Shown here in pieces: positions 12,476-22,072 of a DNA stretch of 64,000 nt. Position numbers and translations under genes: made by a program. The notes below the pieces were generated by a model. The model saw only the letters and a list, made by a program, of their open reading frames with translations, did no database searches and was not told the DNA's origin. Source of the DNA: Chlorocebus sabaeus (Eukaryota; Chordata; Mammalia; Primates; Cercopithecidae). The DNA is taken from contig NC_132911.1 of NCBI RefSeq assembly GCF_047675955.1, forward strand, positions 76,355,133 through 76,419,132. The letters are read 5' to 3'. Within the stretch, counting starts at the first letter, position 1, and each line of letters begins with the position of its first letter.

Positions 12476-13213
12476 AATTTCATTTAGCATAATGTCTTCC
12501 AGTTCTATCCATGTTGTTACAAATAGTAGTATTTCCTTCTTTTTTAAGGCTGAATAATATTCCATGGTCTGTATTTACCACTTTTTTTTTTTTTTTTTTT
12601 TTTTTTGAGATGGGGTCTCACTCTGTCACCAGGCTAGAGTGCAGTGGCACGCTCTCGGCTCACTGCAATCTCTGCTTCCTGGGTTCAAGCCATTCTCCTC
12701 CCTCAGTCTCCTAAGTAGCTGGGATTACAGGTGTGCATCACCACAGCCAGCTAATTTTTGTATTTTTAGTAGAGATGGGATTTCACCATGCTGGCCAGGA
12801 TGGTCTCAATCTCCTGACCTCATGATCCACCAGCCTTGGCCTCCCAAGGTATGGGATTACAGGTATGAACCACCATGTGCAGCCACCATATTTTCTTTAT
12901 CTAGTCATCTGTTGGTGGACATTTGGGTTATTTCTACTTCTTGGTTATTGCGTATAATGCTGCAGTGAACATGGAGTGTTGATATCTCTTGTGGATTCCT
13001 ATTTCAATTCTTCTGAACATATACCCAGGAGTAGAACTGCTGGATCATACGGTAGTTGTATTTTTAGTTTTTTGAACCTCTCTACTCTTTTCCTTAGCAG
13101 CTATAACATTTTATATCCCCATCACATTATACACATATTCTAATTTATCTTTCTCACTACACATATTATCTTTAATTTTTAAAATAATAGCCATCTTAGT
13201 ATGTGTGAGGTGA
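12476..13213 (-). repeat. Inverted 5' part of an L1M insertion
   Basis: This is reverse-complement LINE-1 ORF2 C-terminal sequence ('ttctatccatgttgttacaaatag' at 12502, 'ctgttggtggacatttgggttatt' at 12909, 'cccaggagtagaactgctggatcat' at 13024, 'aataatagccatcttagtatgtgtgaggtg' to 13213). The next bases on the plus strand are sense L1 that continues the element from almost the same consensus point. The two together are a single L1 with a 5' inversion. An Alu interrupts it at 12582-12884. Confidence 0.75.
12582..12884 (-). repeat. AluS-type SINE, minus strand
   Basis: A T-run at 12582-12605 is the A-tail on the opposite strand. It is followed by a full reverse-complement Alu ending near 12884. 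It splits the inverted L1M segment; short flanks 'accac'/'accat' may be the remnant of the target-site duplication. Confidence 0.9.
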
Positions 13214-13256
13214 CTAGATGGTTCCACTTACATGAAGAATCTAAAATAGTCAAACT

Positions 13257-13520
13257 GCTCAGCACTTTGGGAGGCTGAAGAGAGATGATCACTTGAGGCA
13301 AGGAGTTTGAGACCAGCCTGGGCAACATAACAAGATCTCTGTCTCTACAAAAAGTAAACTTAGCCTGGTGTGATGGCATGTGCCTATAGTCCCAGCTACT
13401 TAGGAAGCTGAGGCAAGAGGATCCTTTGAGCCCAGGAGTTCAAGGGTACAGTGAGCTGTGATTGTGCCACAATGCTTCAACCTGGGTGACACAGTGAGCC
13501 CCTGTCTCTTAAAAAAAATT
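13257..13520 (+). repeat. 5'-truncated Alu (J/S-type)
   Basis: Starts at 'ctcagcactttgggagg', so it lacks about the first 25 bases of a full Alu, and runs to an A-rich tail at 13511-13518. The flanks 'aaatagtcaaact' (13244-13256) and 'aaatagttaaact' (13521-13533) are a 13-bp target-site duplication with one mismatch. Confidence 0.9.
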
Positions 13521-13834
13521 AAATAGTTAAACTTACCGAAGCAGACAATAGAAAGGTGGTTGCTATGCGCTGGGGCTGGAGGGAAGAAGGAAATGGGGCA
13601 TTGTTCAGCGGACATAAAGTTATAGTTACACAAGATGAATAAGTTTTAGAGATCTGCTGTACCACAATATGCCTATAGTTAACACTACAGTGTGTGCACT
13701 TAGAAATTTATTTAGAGAATAGATCTTAAGTTAACCATTCTTACCAAAAGAAGAAGAAGAGGAGGAAGAAGGAGCAGCAGCAAAAGGACACAGGAAAACT
13801 GACAGTAATGAATATATTTATTACCTTGATTGTG

Positions 13835-13838
13835 GTGA
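13835..13838. repeat. Target-site duplication of ERV9 provirus (left)
   Basis: GTGA lies immediately before the 5' LTR. The same 4 bases follow the 3' LTR at 22073-22076. A 4-bp duplication is usual for class I (gamma-like) retroviruses such as ERV9. Confidence 0.8.
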
Positions 13839-14355
13839 TGAGAGGTGAAACCAGCTGGACTTCCTGGGTCGAGTGGACACTTGGAGAACTTTTCTGTCTT
13901 ATAAGAGGATTGTAAAATGCACCAATCAGCGCTCTTTAAAAATGCACCAATCAGCACTCTGTAGCTAGCAAGAGGTTTGTAAAATGCACCAATCAGTGCT
14001 CTAAAAAAAACACCAATCAGCACTCTGTAAAATGCACCAATCAGCAGGATTCTAAAAGTAGCCAATAGCAGGGAGGATTGAAAAAAGGACACTCTGATAG
14101 GACAAAAATGGGACACGGGAGGGGACAAATAAGGGAATAAAAGCTAGCCACCCCAGCCAGCAGCAGCAACCCACTCAGGTCCCCATTCATGCTGTGGAAG
14201 CTTTGTTTTTTGCTCTTCACAATAAATCTTGCTGTTGCTCACTCTTTGGGTCTGTGCCATCTTTAAGAGCTGTAACACTGACGACGAAGGTCTGTAGCTT
14301 CATCTTGAAGTCATTAAGATCACAAACCCACTAGAAGGAATGAACTCTGGACACA
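13839..14355 (+). repeat. ERV9 5' LTR (LTR12 type)
   Basis: The 517-bp LTR runs from TGAGAGGTGAA to CTCTGGACACA. U3 holds the LTR12 hallmark tandem array of 'gcaccaatcag' units (about six between 13919 and 14044), each with a CCAAT box. In human ERV9 LTRs such units are known to bind NF-Y. A TATA-like 'AATAAAAG' lies near 14136, and the R-region sequence 'ggaagctttgtt' is followed by a polyadenylation signal AATAAA at 14221. U5 reads 'gctgtaacactgacgacgaaggtc'. It has a shorter array than the 3' LTR. Confidence 0.9.
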
Positions 14356-15309
14356 TCTTAAGTGCTTGTCCAGGATATTGCCACGCAGTGAGTACCATCA
14401 GACCCCTTTCGCTTGCTATTCTGTCCTATTTTTCCTTAGAATTCAGGGGCTAAACACTGGGCACCTATCAGCCAGTTAAAAGTGACTAGTGCAGCCACAA
14501 GACTAAAGACACAGGTGTCAGGCTTTCTGGGAAAGGACTCTCTAACAACTCCCAAATCTTTGGAGTTGGGAGTGTTGGTTTGCCTGAAACCAGCTTCCAT
14601 TTTTCCTGAGCTTTTGGGCTAAGCCAAGGGTCGACAGAGAGGAAAACCGTTCAGCTCTGGGGTCCTGACAAAAAGTTGGTTGACCCTGCAGTCATGAGCA
14701 GAACTCTCAAAGTTACATCGCCCAAGTGAGACTTGTCCATCTATTCTATCTGGACCCTTGCTGCCTGGGTCCTAACTCCTGTCAGACAAACTTCCTCCTG
14801 CCTCTCTTCTCCAAGGCTAGTCCCACTTCTAAAAACCACTCCCTGTCCTTGGTGCTCTTTTAGTTTCTCCTATAAGAATGATTTCTAGTATAAATTTCAG
14901 GACTCTGTTCCCTTCTTTAGGCACACGGGCTCACCAACCAGAAAGACATAATTTGACACAAAACCGACCCTGGAGATCCCTTCCCTCCCTCAAAGGATGG
15001 CCCTCCACTCCACTTTGAGGCATATCATCTTTATAGGACAAGGGTAAGCTTCCAATACTAACAGGAAAAGATGCTTAAGACTCTAACAGGTTTTCGAGAA
15101 TGTGTCAGTAAAGGCCACTAAATCCAACCTTCCTCAGTCCTCTTTGTGATCTAGGAGGAAATCTAGTATTTCTGCTGCTGCTTTGGTGAGTGCAACTATT
15201 CCGAACAGCAGGGTCCAGGGACTGTTGCAGGTTCTTGGGCAGTGGGGGTGGTGGGGGGGAACATGGGCAATTTATTCTATCAGATAGGAAACACTCAGGC
15301 ATCAAGAGG
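14356..15309 (+). mobile_element. ERV9 leader and pre-gag region
   Basis: Sequence between the 5' LTR and the gag remnant. Segments such as 'ttctgtcctatttttccttagaattcagggg' (14419) and 'ggctttctgggaaaggactctctaac' (14521) fit the ERV9 leader as I recall it. I cannot identify an undamaged primer-binding site. A G-rich run lies at 15240-15260. No usable reading frame. Confidence 0.7.
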
Positions 15310-16740
15310 CTCACCCTTGAAATGCATCCTAAGACATTTGGGACCAATTTGACCCATGAACCCTGAAAAAGAAGTGGCTCATTTTTTTCTGTGCTATGGC
15401 CTGGCCCCGATATTCTCTCTCTGATGGGGAAAAATGGTCACCTGAGGGAAGTATAAATTACGATACTATCCTGCAGTTTGACCTTTTCTGTAAAAGGGAA
15501 GGCAAATGGAGTTAAATAAATTATGTCCAAGCTTTATTTTCATTGAAGGATAATCCACAACTCTGCAAAGCTTGCAATCTACATCCCACAGGAGGACCTC
15601 TCAGCTTACCTCCATATCCTAGCCTCCCTACAGCTCCCCTTCCTATTGATGATAAGCCTCCTCTGATCTCCCCTACCCAGAAGGAAACAAGCAAAGAAAT
15701 CTCCAAGGGACCACAACCACCCTCCCCCCCACCGGGCTATCATTTATGTCCCCTTCAAGCTGTAGGAGGAGGGGAATTCGGCCCAACCCAGCAACATGTC
15801 TCCTTCTCCCTTTCTGATTTAAAGCAGATCAAGGTAGACCTGGAAGTTTTTGGATGATCCTGATAGGTATATAAATGTCCTACAGGGTCTAGGGCAAACC
15901 TTCATCCTCACTTGGAGAGATGGCATGCTATTGTTAGATCAAACCCTGACCTTTAATGAAAAGAATGTGGCTTTAGCTGCAGCCTGAGAGTTTGGAGATA
16001 GTTGATATAATAGTCAGGTAAATAATAGAATGACAGCTGAAGAAACGGACAAATTCCCTACCAGTCAGCAAGCTGTCCCCAGTGTGGATCCCCACTGAAA
16101 CCTAGGTTCAGATCATGGGGTCTGGAGTTGCAAACATCTGTTTACCTGTGTTCTAGAAAGACTAAGGAGAATTAGAAAAAAGCCCATGAACTATTCAATG
16201 ATGTCCACCATAACTCAGGGAAAGAAAGAAAATCCTTCTGCCTTCCTCAAGCAACTACAGGAGGCCTTAAGAAAATACACTCCCCTGTCACCCGACTCCA
16301 CCAAGGGTCAATTGATCCTCAATGATAAGTTTATTGCCCGATCAGCTGCAGATATCAGGAGAAAACTCCAAAAGTGAGCCCTGGGTCCTGAACAAAATCT
16401 GGAGGCACTATTAAACCTGGAAAATTCTGTGTTCTATAATACGGACTGAGAGGAACAGGCCGAAAAGGAAAAGCGAGATCAGAGAAAGGTCACAGTCTTA
16501 GTCATGGCCCTCAGACAAACAAATCTTGGTAGTTCAGAGCAGACAGAAAATGGAGCAGACCAATCACCTGATAAGCTTGTTATCAGTGTGGTTTGCAAGG
16601 ACACCTTAAATAAGATTGTCCAATGAGAAACAAGCCACCCCCTCGCCCGTGTCCACTATGCCAAGGCAATCACTGGAAGGTGCACTGCCCCAGAGGACAA
16701 AGGTTCTCTGGGCCAGAAGCCCCTGACCAGATGATCCAAC
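15310..16740 (+). pseudogene. ERV9 gag remnant
   Basis: Gag normally makes the virion matrix, capsid and nucleocapsid. Matrix-like codons (about 15315-15540), a proline-rich linker (15600-15730), capsid codons (15760-16380, including a frame 16186-16377 over the C-terminal capsid region) and two CCHC zinc knuckles (about 16570-16690, the second with C-x2-C-x4-H-x4-C spacing) appear in the right order. They lie in different frames with several in-frame stops, one of them inside the first knuckle. The gene cannot give a full product. Its position after the leader and before protease fits ERV9. Confidence 0.8.
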
Positions 16741-16749
16741 AACAAGATT

Positions 16750-16975
16750 GAGCGTGCCCAAGGCAAGTGCCAGCTCATATCATCACCCTCACTGAGTCCC
16801 AGGTGAGTTTAACCATTGAGGGCCAGGAAATTGACTTCTTCCTGGACACTGGTGCAGGCCTTCTCAGTGTTAACCTCCTGTCCCAGATGGCTGTCCTCAA
16901 GATCCATCCAAGGAATCCTGGGACAACCTGTAACCAGGTATTTCTTTCACCTCCTCAGTTGTAATTAGGAGACTT
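16750..16975 (+). pseudogene. ERV9 protease remnant
   Basis: Retroviral aspartic protease fragment. The frame at 16767-16964 contains the catalytic triplet region 'FLDTGA' (residues 27-32 of that frame), preceded by the usual hydrophobic strand. The flap and C-terminal parts continue out of frame after 16964. The active-site Asp-Thr-Gly is still present, but the domain is truncated and cannot fold as a complete enzyme. Confidence 0.8.
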
Positions 16976-17149
16976 CGTTCTTTTCACATGCCTTTCTTGT
17001 TATGCCTGAAAGTCCCACACCCTTATTAGGGAGTAACACATTAGCCAAAGCTGGAGCTATTGTCTATGTGAATATGGGGAACAAGTTACTGATTTGTTGT
17101 CCCCTACGTGAGTAGAGAATAAACCGTGAAGTCTGGGCATTGGAAGGAC

Positions 17150-18014
17150 AATTCAGAAGGGCATAAAATCCCCACCCAGTTCAAATCAGCCTAAAAGACC
17201 CCACCTCTTTTCCTTATCAAAGGCAATATCCCTTCAGGCCTGAAGCTCATAAAGGATTACAGGACATTGTTAGACATTTAAAAGCTCAAGGCTTAGTAAG
17301 AAAATTCAGCAGTCCCTCCAACACCACAATTCTAGGAGTACAAAAACTGAATGGTCAGTGGAGACTAGTGCAAGATTTTAGACTCATCAGTGAGGCAGTA
17401 ATTCCTCTATATCCAGTTGTGCCAAACCCCTATACCCTGCTCTCTCAAATACCAGAGGAAGCAGAATGATTCATTGTTCTGGACCTCAAGTATGCCTTAT
17501 TCTGCATTCCCCTGAACTCTGACTCCCAGTTTTTCTTTGCCTTTGAGGATTTCACAGACCACACGTCCCAACTTACGTGGATAGTTTTGCCTCAAGGGTT
17601 TAGGGTTAGCCATCATCTGTTTGGTCAGACACTGGCCCAAGATCTAGGCCACTTCTCAAGTCCAGGCACTCTGGTCCTTCAGTATGTGAATGATTTACTT
17701 TTGGCTATCAGTTCGGAAGCCTCATGCTGGCAGGCTACTCTAGATCTCTTGAACTTTCTAGCTGATAAAAGGTATAAGGAATCTAAATGGAAGGCCCAGT
17801 TCTGCCTACAAGTCAAGTATCTAGGTCTAATTTTAGCCAGAGGAACCAGGGCCCTCAGAAAGGAACAAATACAGCCTATACTGGCTTATCCTTGCCCTAA
17901 GACATTAAAACAGTTGTGGAGGTTCCTTGGAATCACTGGCTTTTGCCAACTATGTATCCCCAGAAACAGCAAGATGGCCAGGCTATCCTATACTCTAATC
18001 AAGGAGACCCAGAG
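17150..18014 (+). pseudogene. ERV9 pol: reverse transcriptase remnant
   Basis: The N-terminal RT codons run from about 17180 (fingers and palm, 'GQWRLVQDFR' near 17356) to a stop at about 17467. A second stretch (17587-18014) has 'PQGF' and the active-site box as YVND at residues 33-36 (17683-17694), where YVDD or YIDD is usual, so the first catalytic Asp is lost. Thumb and connection codons follow ('KYLGLIL', 'LGITGFC'). The frame is then cut by a class II LTR at 18015. It is one broken exon of the same provirus and resumes at 18987. Confidence 0.85.
18009..18014. repeat. Target-site duplication of solo LTR (left)
   Basis: CCAGAG precedes the LTR and is repeated at 18987-18992. Six base pairs is usual for class II (beta-like, HERV-K group) insertions. 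It lies in the pol sequence of the host provirus, whose codons continue directly after the right copy. Confidence 0.85.
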
Positions 18015-18986
18015 TGTTGTGGAAAGTCAGGGACCCCAAACGGAGGGACTGGCTTGAGCTGCAGCAGAGGAACATAAATTGTGAAGATTTCATGGTCATT
18101 TATCATTCCCAGATAATACTCATAATTTCTTATGCCTGTCTTACTTTAATCTCTTAATCCTGTTATCTTCGTAAGCTGAGGATGCACATCACCTCAGGAC
18201 CCTGTGATAATTGTGTTAGCTGTACAAATTGATTGTAAAACATGTGTGTTTGAACAATATGAAATCAGTGCACCTTGATAAAGAACAGAATAACAGAGAT
18301 TTAAGGGAACAAGGGAAGACAACCATAAGGTCTGACTGCCTGCGGGGTCAGGCAAAAAGAGCCATATATTTCTTCTTGCAGAGAGCCTATAAAAGGACGT
18401 GCAAGCAGGAAAGATATCGCCAAATTCTTTTCTTAGCAAGGAATATTGATAGTAATACTCTGGGAAAAGAATTGCCTTCCTAGGAGGAGGTCTATAAATG
18501 GTCACTCTGGTAGTGTCTGTCTTATGCAGTTGAGATAAGGACTGAAATACGTCCTGGTCTCCTGCAGTACCCTCAGGCTTATTAGGGTGGGGGAAAAATA
18601 CCCACCTGTTCTCTGTTGTTTAAGATGTTTGTCAAGACAATATGTGCACAGCTGAACATAGACCCTTATCATTAGTTCTGAATTTGCCCTTGTTCTGTTT
18701 CCTCAGAAGCATGTGATCTTTGTTCTCATTTTTGCCCTTTGAAGCATGTGATCTTTGTGACATACTCCCTATTCTTGCACCCCCTGCCCTTTTGAAATCC
18801 TTAATAAAACTTCCTGGTTTTAAGGCTCAGGTGGGCATCATGGTCCTACCGATATGTGATGTCACCCCCAGAGGCCCAGTTGTAAAATTCCTCTTTGCAT
18901 TCTTTCTCTTTATTTCTCAGCCAGCCAATGCTTATGGAAAATAGAAAGAACCTATGTTGAAATATTGGAGGTTGGTTCCCCCTATA
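18015..18986 (+). mobile_element. Solo LTR of a class II (HERV-K/HML group) retrovirus
   Basis: The 972-bp LTR begins TGTTGTGGAAAGTCAGGGACC and ends at CCCCCTATA. It has the long class II architecture: 'aaattgtgaagatttcatgg', 'gaacaatatgaaatcagtgcacc', TATA-like 'cctataaaagg' at 18389, 'tcctgcagtaccctcaggctta', a polyadenylation signal AATAAA at 18802, and a U5 'gggcatcatggtcctaccgatatgtg'. From memory it is closest to the LTR13/LTR14/LTR22 type LTRs of HML proviruses; I cannot settle the subfamily. No internal region remains, so it is a recombined solo LTR. The open frames at 18229 and 18720 are chance frames in it. Confidence 0.85.
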
Positions 18987-19560
18987 CCAGAGGGCAAATA
19001 CTCATCTAGTAGAATGGGAACCAGAGGCAGAAACAGCCTTCAAAACCTTAAAGCAGGTCTTAGTACAAGCTCCAGCCTTAAGCCTTCCCAAGGACAAAAC
19101 TTCTCTTTATACTTCACAGAGGGAGTGGGAATAGCTTTTGGAGTCCTTACTCAGACTCACAGGACAACCCCACAATCAGTGGCTTACCTAAGTAAGAAAA
19201 TTGATGTAGTAGCAAAAGGCTGGCCTCACTGTTTATGGGTAGTTGCAGAAGTGGCCATCTTAGTGTCAGAGGCTATCAAAATAATACAAGGAAAGGATCT
19301 CACCATCTGGACTACTCATGATGTAAATGGCATACGAGGTGCCAAAGGAAGTTTATGGCTATCAGACAATCACCTGCTTAGATACCAGGCACTACTCCTT
19401 GAGGGACTGATGCTTAAAATACACACATGTGCAGCCCTCAAACCTGCCACTTTTCTCCCAGAAGATGGGGAAACCAATTGAGCATGACTGCCAACAAATT
19501 GTAGCCCAGACTAATGCCACCTGAGAGGATCTCTTAGAAGTCCTCTTAGCTAATCCTAAC
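18987..19560 (+). pseudogene. ERV9 pol: connection domain remnant
   Basis: Resumes the pol codons cut at 18014 ('gagggcaaatactcatctagtag', then 'acagccttcaaaaccttaaagcagg'). Tether-like codons with many stops run to about 19480. Frames change several times. The largest open frame (18954-19481) is not the pol frame throughout. Confidence 0.75.
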
Positions 19561-19985
19561 CTTAACTTACATGCCAATGGAAGTTCATTTGTGGAGAATG
19601 GGATACGAGGGGCAGGTTATGCCATAGTTAGTGATGTAACAGTACTTGAAAGTAAACCTCTTCCCCCAGGGACCAGCACCCAGTTAGCTGAACTAGTGGT
19701 GCTTATGCGAGCCTTAGAACTGGGAAAGGAAATAAGAATAAGTGTGTATACAGGTAGAAAGTATGCTTATCTAACCCTACATGCCCATGCTGCAATATGG
19801 AAAGAAAGGAAGTTTCTAACCTCTGGGGGACCCCCCATTAAATACCACAAGGAAATCATGGAGTTATTATGAGCAGTGCAGAAACCCAAGGAGGTGGCAG
19901 TTTTATAGTGCCAAAGCCATCAAAAAGTTGAAGGAGAAATGGCAGAAGGAAACCACTGGGCAGATGCTGAGGGCAAAATTGCTGC
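19561..19985 (+). pseudogene. ERV9 pol: RNase H remnant
   Basis: RNase H normally degrades the RNA strand of the RNA-DNA hybrid. The frame at 19591-19872 covers most of the fold. Two catalytic aspartates are lost: the first box reads A-N-G-S-S where T-D-G-S-S is usual (about 19571), and the later box reads Y-T-G-R-K-Y-A where Y-T-D-S-R-Y-A is usual (about 19747). The downstream 'AIWKERKFLTS' helix is retained. A stop ends the frame at 19870. It is inactive by sequence. Confidence 0.8.
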
Positions 19986-20560
19986 CAGTGGAACTTCCTA
20001 TTAGAAATACCTATGGAAGGACACTTGGTATGGAACAACCCTTTCCAAGAGATTAAGCCCCAGTATTCCCTGACAAAAACAGAATGGAGACTTTCATGGG
20101 GGCATAGTTTTCTCCCATCTGGGTGGTTAACAACAGAAGAGAGAAAGATACTCATGCCTGAAGCCAGCCAGTGGAAAATACTTAAGACCCTCCAAACTTT
20201 CCATATGGGTATTGAGAACACTCATCAAATGACCAAATCCCTATTTACAGGGCTAAATCTCCTCCAGACCATCCAGCAAGTAGTCAAAGCATGTGAGGTG
20301 TGCCAAAGGAATAATCCCTTGGTCCATCATAAGGCTCCTCTGGGGAAACAAAGAGTAGGGCACTATCCTTGAGAGAGATGGCAGTTAGACTCACCCATAT
20401 GCCTAAGTGAAGGGGATTTCAATACTTGTTGGTCTGTGCTGATAACTTTACAAATTGGATAGAAGCCTTCCCCTGCAAGACAGAGAAGCCTCAGGAAGTG
20501 GTTAAAGTCCTAATTCATGAAATAATGCCCAGATTTGGGCTCCCCCAAGCTTATGGGAAA
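19986..20560 (+). pseudogene. ERV9 pol: integrase N-terminal remnant, core cut by deletion
   Basis: Integrase inserts proviral DNA into the host genome. The frame at 20013-20372 carries the N-terminal HHCC zinc-binding domain: two His spaced by six residues (20201-20230) and a C-E-V-C pair (about 20292). The start of the catalytic core follows (20388-20545) with stops. The sequence then jumps directly into envelope sequence near 20560, so the rest of the core, the C-terminal domain and the first part of env are missing. Confidence 0.8.
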
Positions 20561-21478
20561 ATGAAAATAACAAACTCACTCACCTTTTAAACATACACAA
20601 CCAGTTCTGTCTACCTAGCCAAGGCATATTCTTCTTATGTGGAACTTCAACCTATATATGCCTCCTCACCAACTGGACAGACCCCTGCACCTTAGTCTTC
20701 CTAAGTCCCAACATTGGCATTGCCCCAGGAAATCAGACCCTACCAGTGCCCCTCAAAGCTCAAGTCCCTCAGCACAGGGCCATACAACTAATACCCCCAC
20801 TTAGAGGGTTAGGAATGGCCACTGCTACAGGAACTGGAATAGCAGGTTTATCTACTTCATTATCCTACTACCACACACTCTCAAAGGATTTCTCAGACAG
20901 TTTGCAAGAAACAACAAAATCTATCCTTACTCTATAATCCCAAATAGACTCTTTGGCAGCAGTGACTCTCCAAAACTGCCCAGGCCTAGACCTCCTCACT
21001 GCTGAGAAAGGAGTACTTTGCACCTTCTTATGGGAAGAGTGTTGCTTTTACACTAACCAGTCAGGGATAGTATGAGACACTGCCCGGGATTTACAGGAAA
21101 AGGCTTCTGAAATCAAACAACAGCTGTCAAATTCTTATACCAACCTCTGGAGTTGGGTGACATGGCTTCTCCTTTTTCAAGACAGCCATCTTGCTATTAC
21201 TCACCTTCAGGCCCTGTATTTTTAACCTCTTTGTCAAATTTGTTTCCTCCAGGATCGAGGCCATCAAGCTACAGATGTTCTTCCAAATGGATCCCCAAAT
21301 GAGCTCAACTCACAACTTCTACTGAGGACCCCTGGACCGACCCACTGGCCCTTTGACTGGCCTATGGAGTTCCCCTCTGGAGGACACTACAACTGCATGG
21401 CCCCTTTGCCATACCCAGCAGGAAGTAGCTACAGCAGTCATCACCCAATTCTCAACAGCAGTTGGTGTGTCCTGTTTA
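20561..21478 (+). pseudogene. ERV9 env remnant (end of SU plus TM)
   Basis: Env mediates receptor binding and membrane fusion in a living retrovirus. Only the end of the surface subunit (20590-20790) and the transmembrane subunit remain. TM landmarks are an Ala/Gly-rich fusion-peptide-like stretch (20810-20860), a heptad region, the immunosuppressive-domain-like box followed by C-x6-C-C (about 20990-21050), a second helix and a membrane-proximal Trp-rich segment (21150-21180). In-frame stops occur at about 20935 and 21074. It cannot produce a working envelope. Confidence 0.8.
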
Positions 21479-21488
21479 GAGGGGGGAT
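21476..21488 (+). other. Polypurine tract of ERV9
   Basis: The purine run 'agaggggggat' directly precedes the 3' LTR and is the expected plus-strand primer site. Confidence 0.7.
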
Positions 21489-22072
21489 TGAGAGGTGAAG
21501 CGAGCTGGACTTCCTTGGTCGAATGAGGACTTGGAGAACTTTTCTGCCTTACAAGAGGCTTGTAAAATGCACCAATCAGTGCTCTGTAAAAATGCACTAA
21601 TCAGCTCTCTGTAACTAGCAAGATGTTTGTAAAATGCACCAATCAGCACTCTGTAAAAATGCACCTGTCAGTGCTCTGTAGCTAGCAAGAGGTTTGTAAA
21701 ATGCACCAATCAGTGCTCTAAAAATGCACCAATCAGCACTCTGTAAAATGCACCAATCAGCAGGATTCTAAAAGTAGCCAATAGCAGAGAGGATTGAAAG
21801 AAGGGCACTCTGATAGGACAAAAATGAAACATGGGAGAGGACAAATAAGGGAATAAAAGTTGGCCACCCCAGTCCCAGCAGCAACCTGCTCAGGTCCCCT
21901 TCCATGCTGTGGAAGCTTTGTTCTTTCACTCTTCACAGTAAACCTTGCTGCTGCTCACTCTTTGGGTCCATGCCATCTTTAACAGCTGTAACACTCACCA
22001 CAAAGATCCGCAGCTTCATTCTTGAAGTCAGCGAGATCATGAACCCACCAGAAGGAACCAACTCTGGACACA
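21489..22072 (+). repeat. ERV9 3' LTR (LTR12 type)
   Basis: The 584-bp LTR has the same ends as the 5' copy. The CCAAT-containing tandem array (21568-21763) has more units than the 5' LTR, which explains a 67-bp length difference. The polyadenylation signal is mutated: the 5' copy reads CAATAAATC, and this copy reads CAGTAAACC near 21937. TSD copy GTGA follows at 22073-22076. Confidence 0.9.

Larger units (their letters stand above)
13214..13838 (+). repeat. L1M 3' UTR (first part), sense
   Basis: Plus-strand L1M 3' UTR: 'ggttccacttacatgaagaatctaaaatagtcaaact', then after an Alu 'ggtggttgctatgcgctggggctgg', 'aagatgaataagttttagagatctgctgtacc', 'gcctatagttaacactac', and 'ttgattgtggtga'. The element breaks at 13838, where the ERV9 provirus enters, and resumes at 22077. 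A GAA/GGA-rich tract lies at 13746-13782. Confidence 0.8.

Noticed and set aside
12027..12476. 149-codon open frame on the minus strand
   Set aside because: The C-terminal half of the frame is antisense AluJ, the rest is flanking DNA; no independent coding sign.
13712..14128. 138-codon minus-strand frame with internal repeats
   Set aside because: The repeat is the antisense of the LTR12 CCAAT array; the frame runs across the L1M-LTR boundary.
14356..14400. Primer-binding site of the ERV9 provirus
   Set aside because: No convincing complement of a tRNA 3' end right after the 5' LTR; it is probably mutated or shifted, and I could not define it.
18954..19481. 175-codon frame, the longest in the window
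   Set aside because: It starts in the end of the class II solo LTR and changes out of the pol frame; it is a decayed pol region and not a gene.
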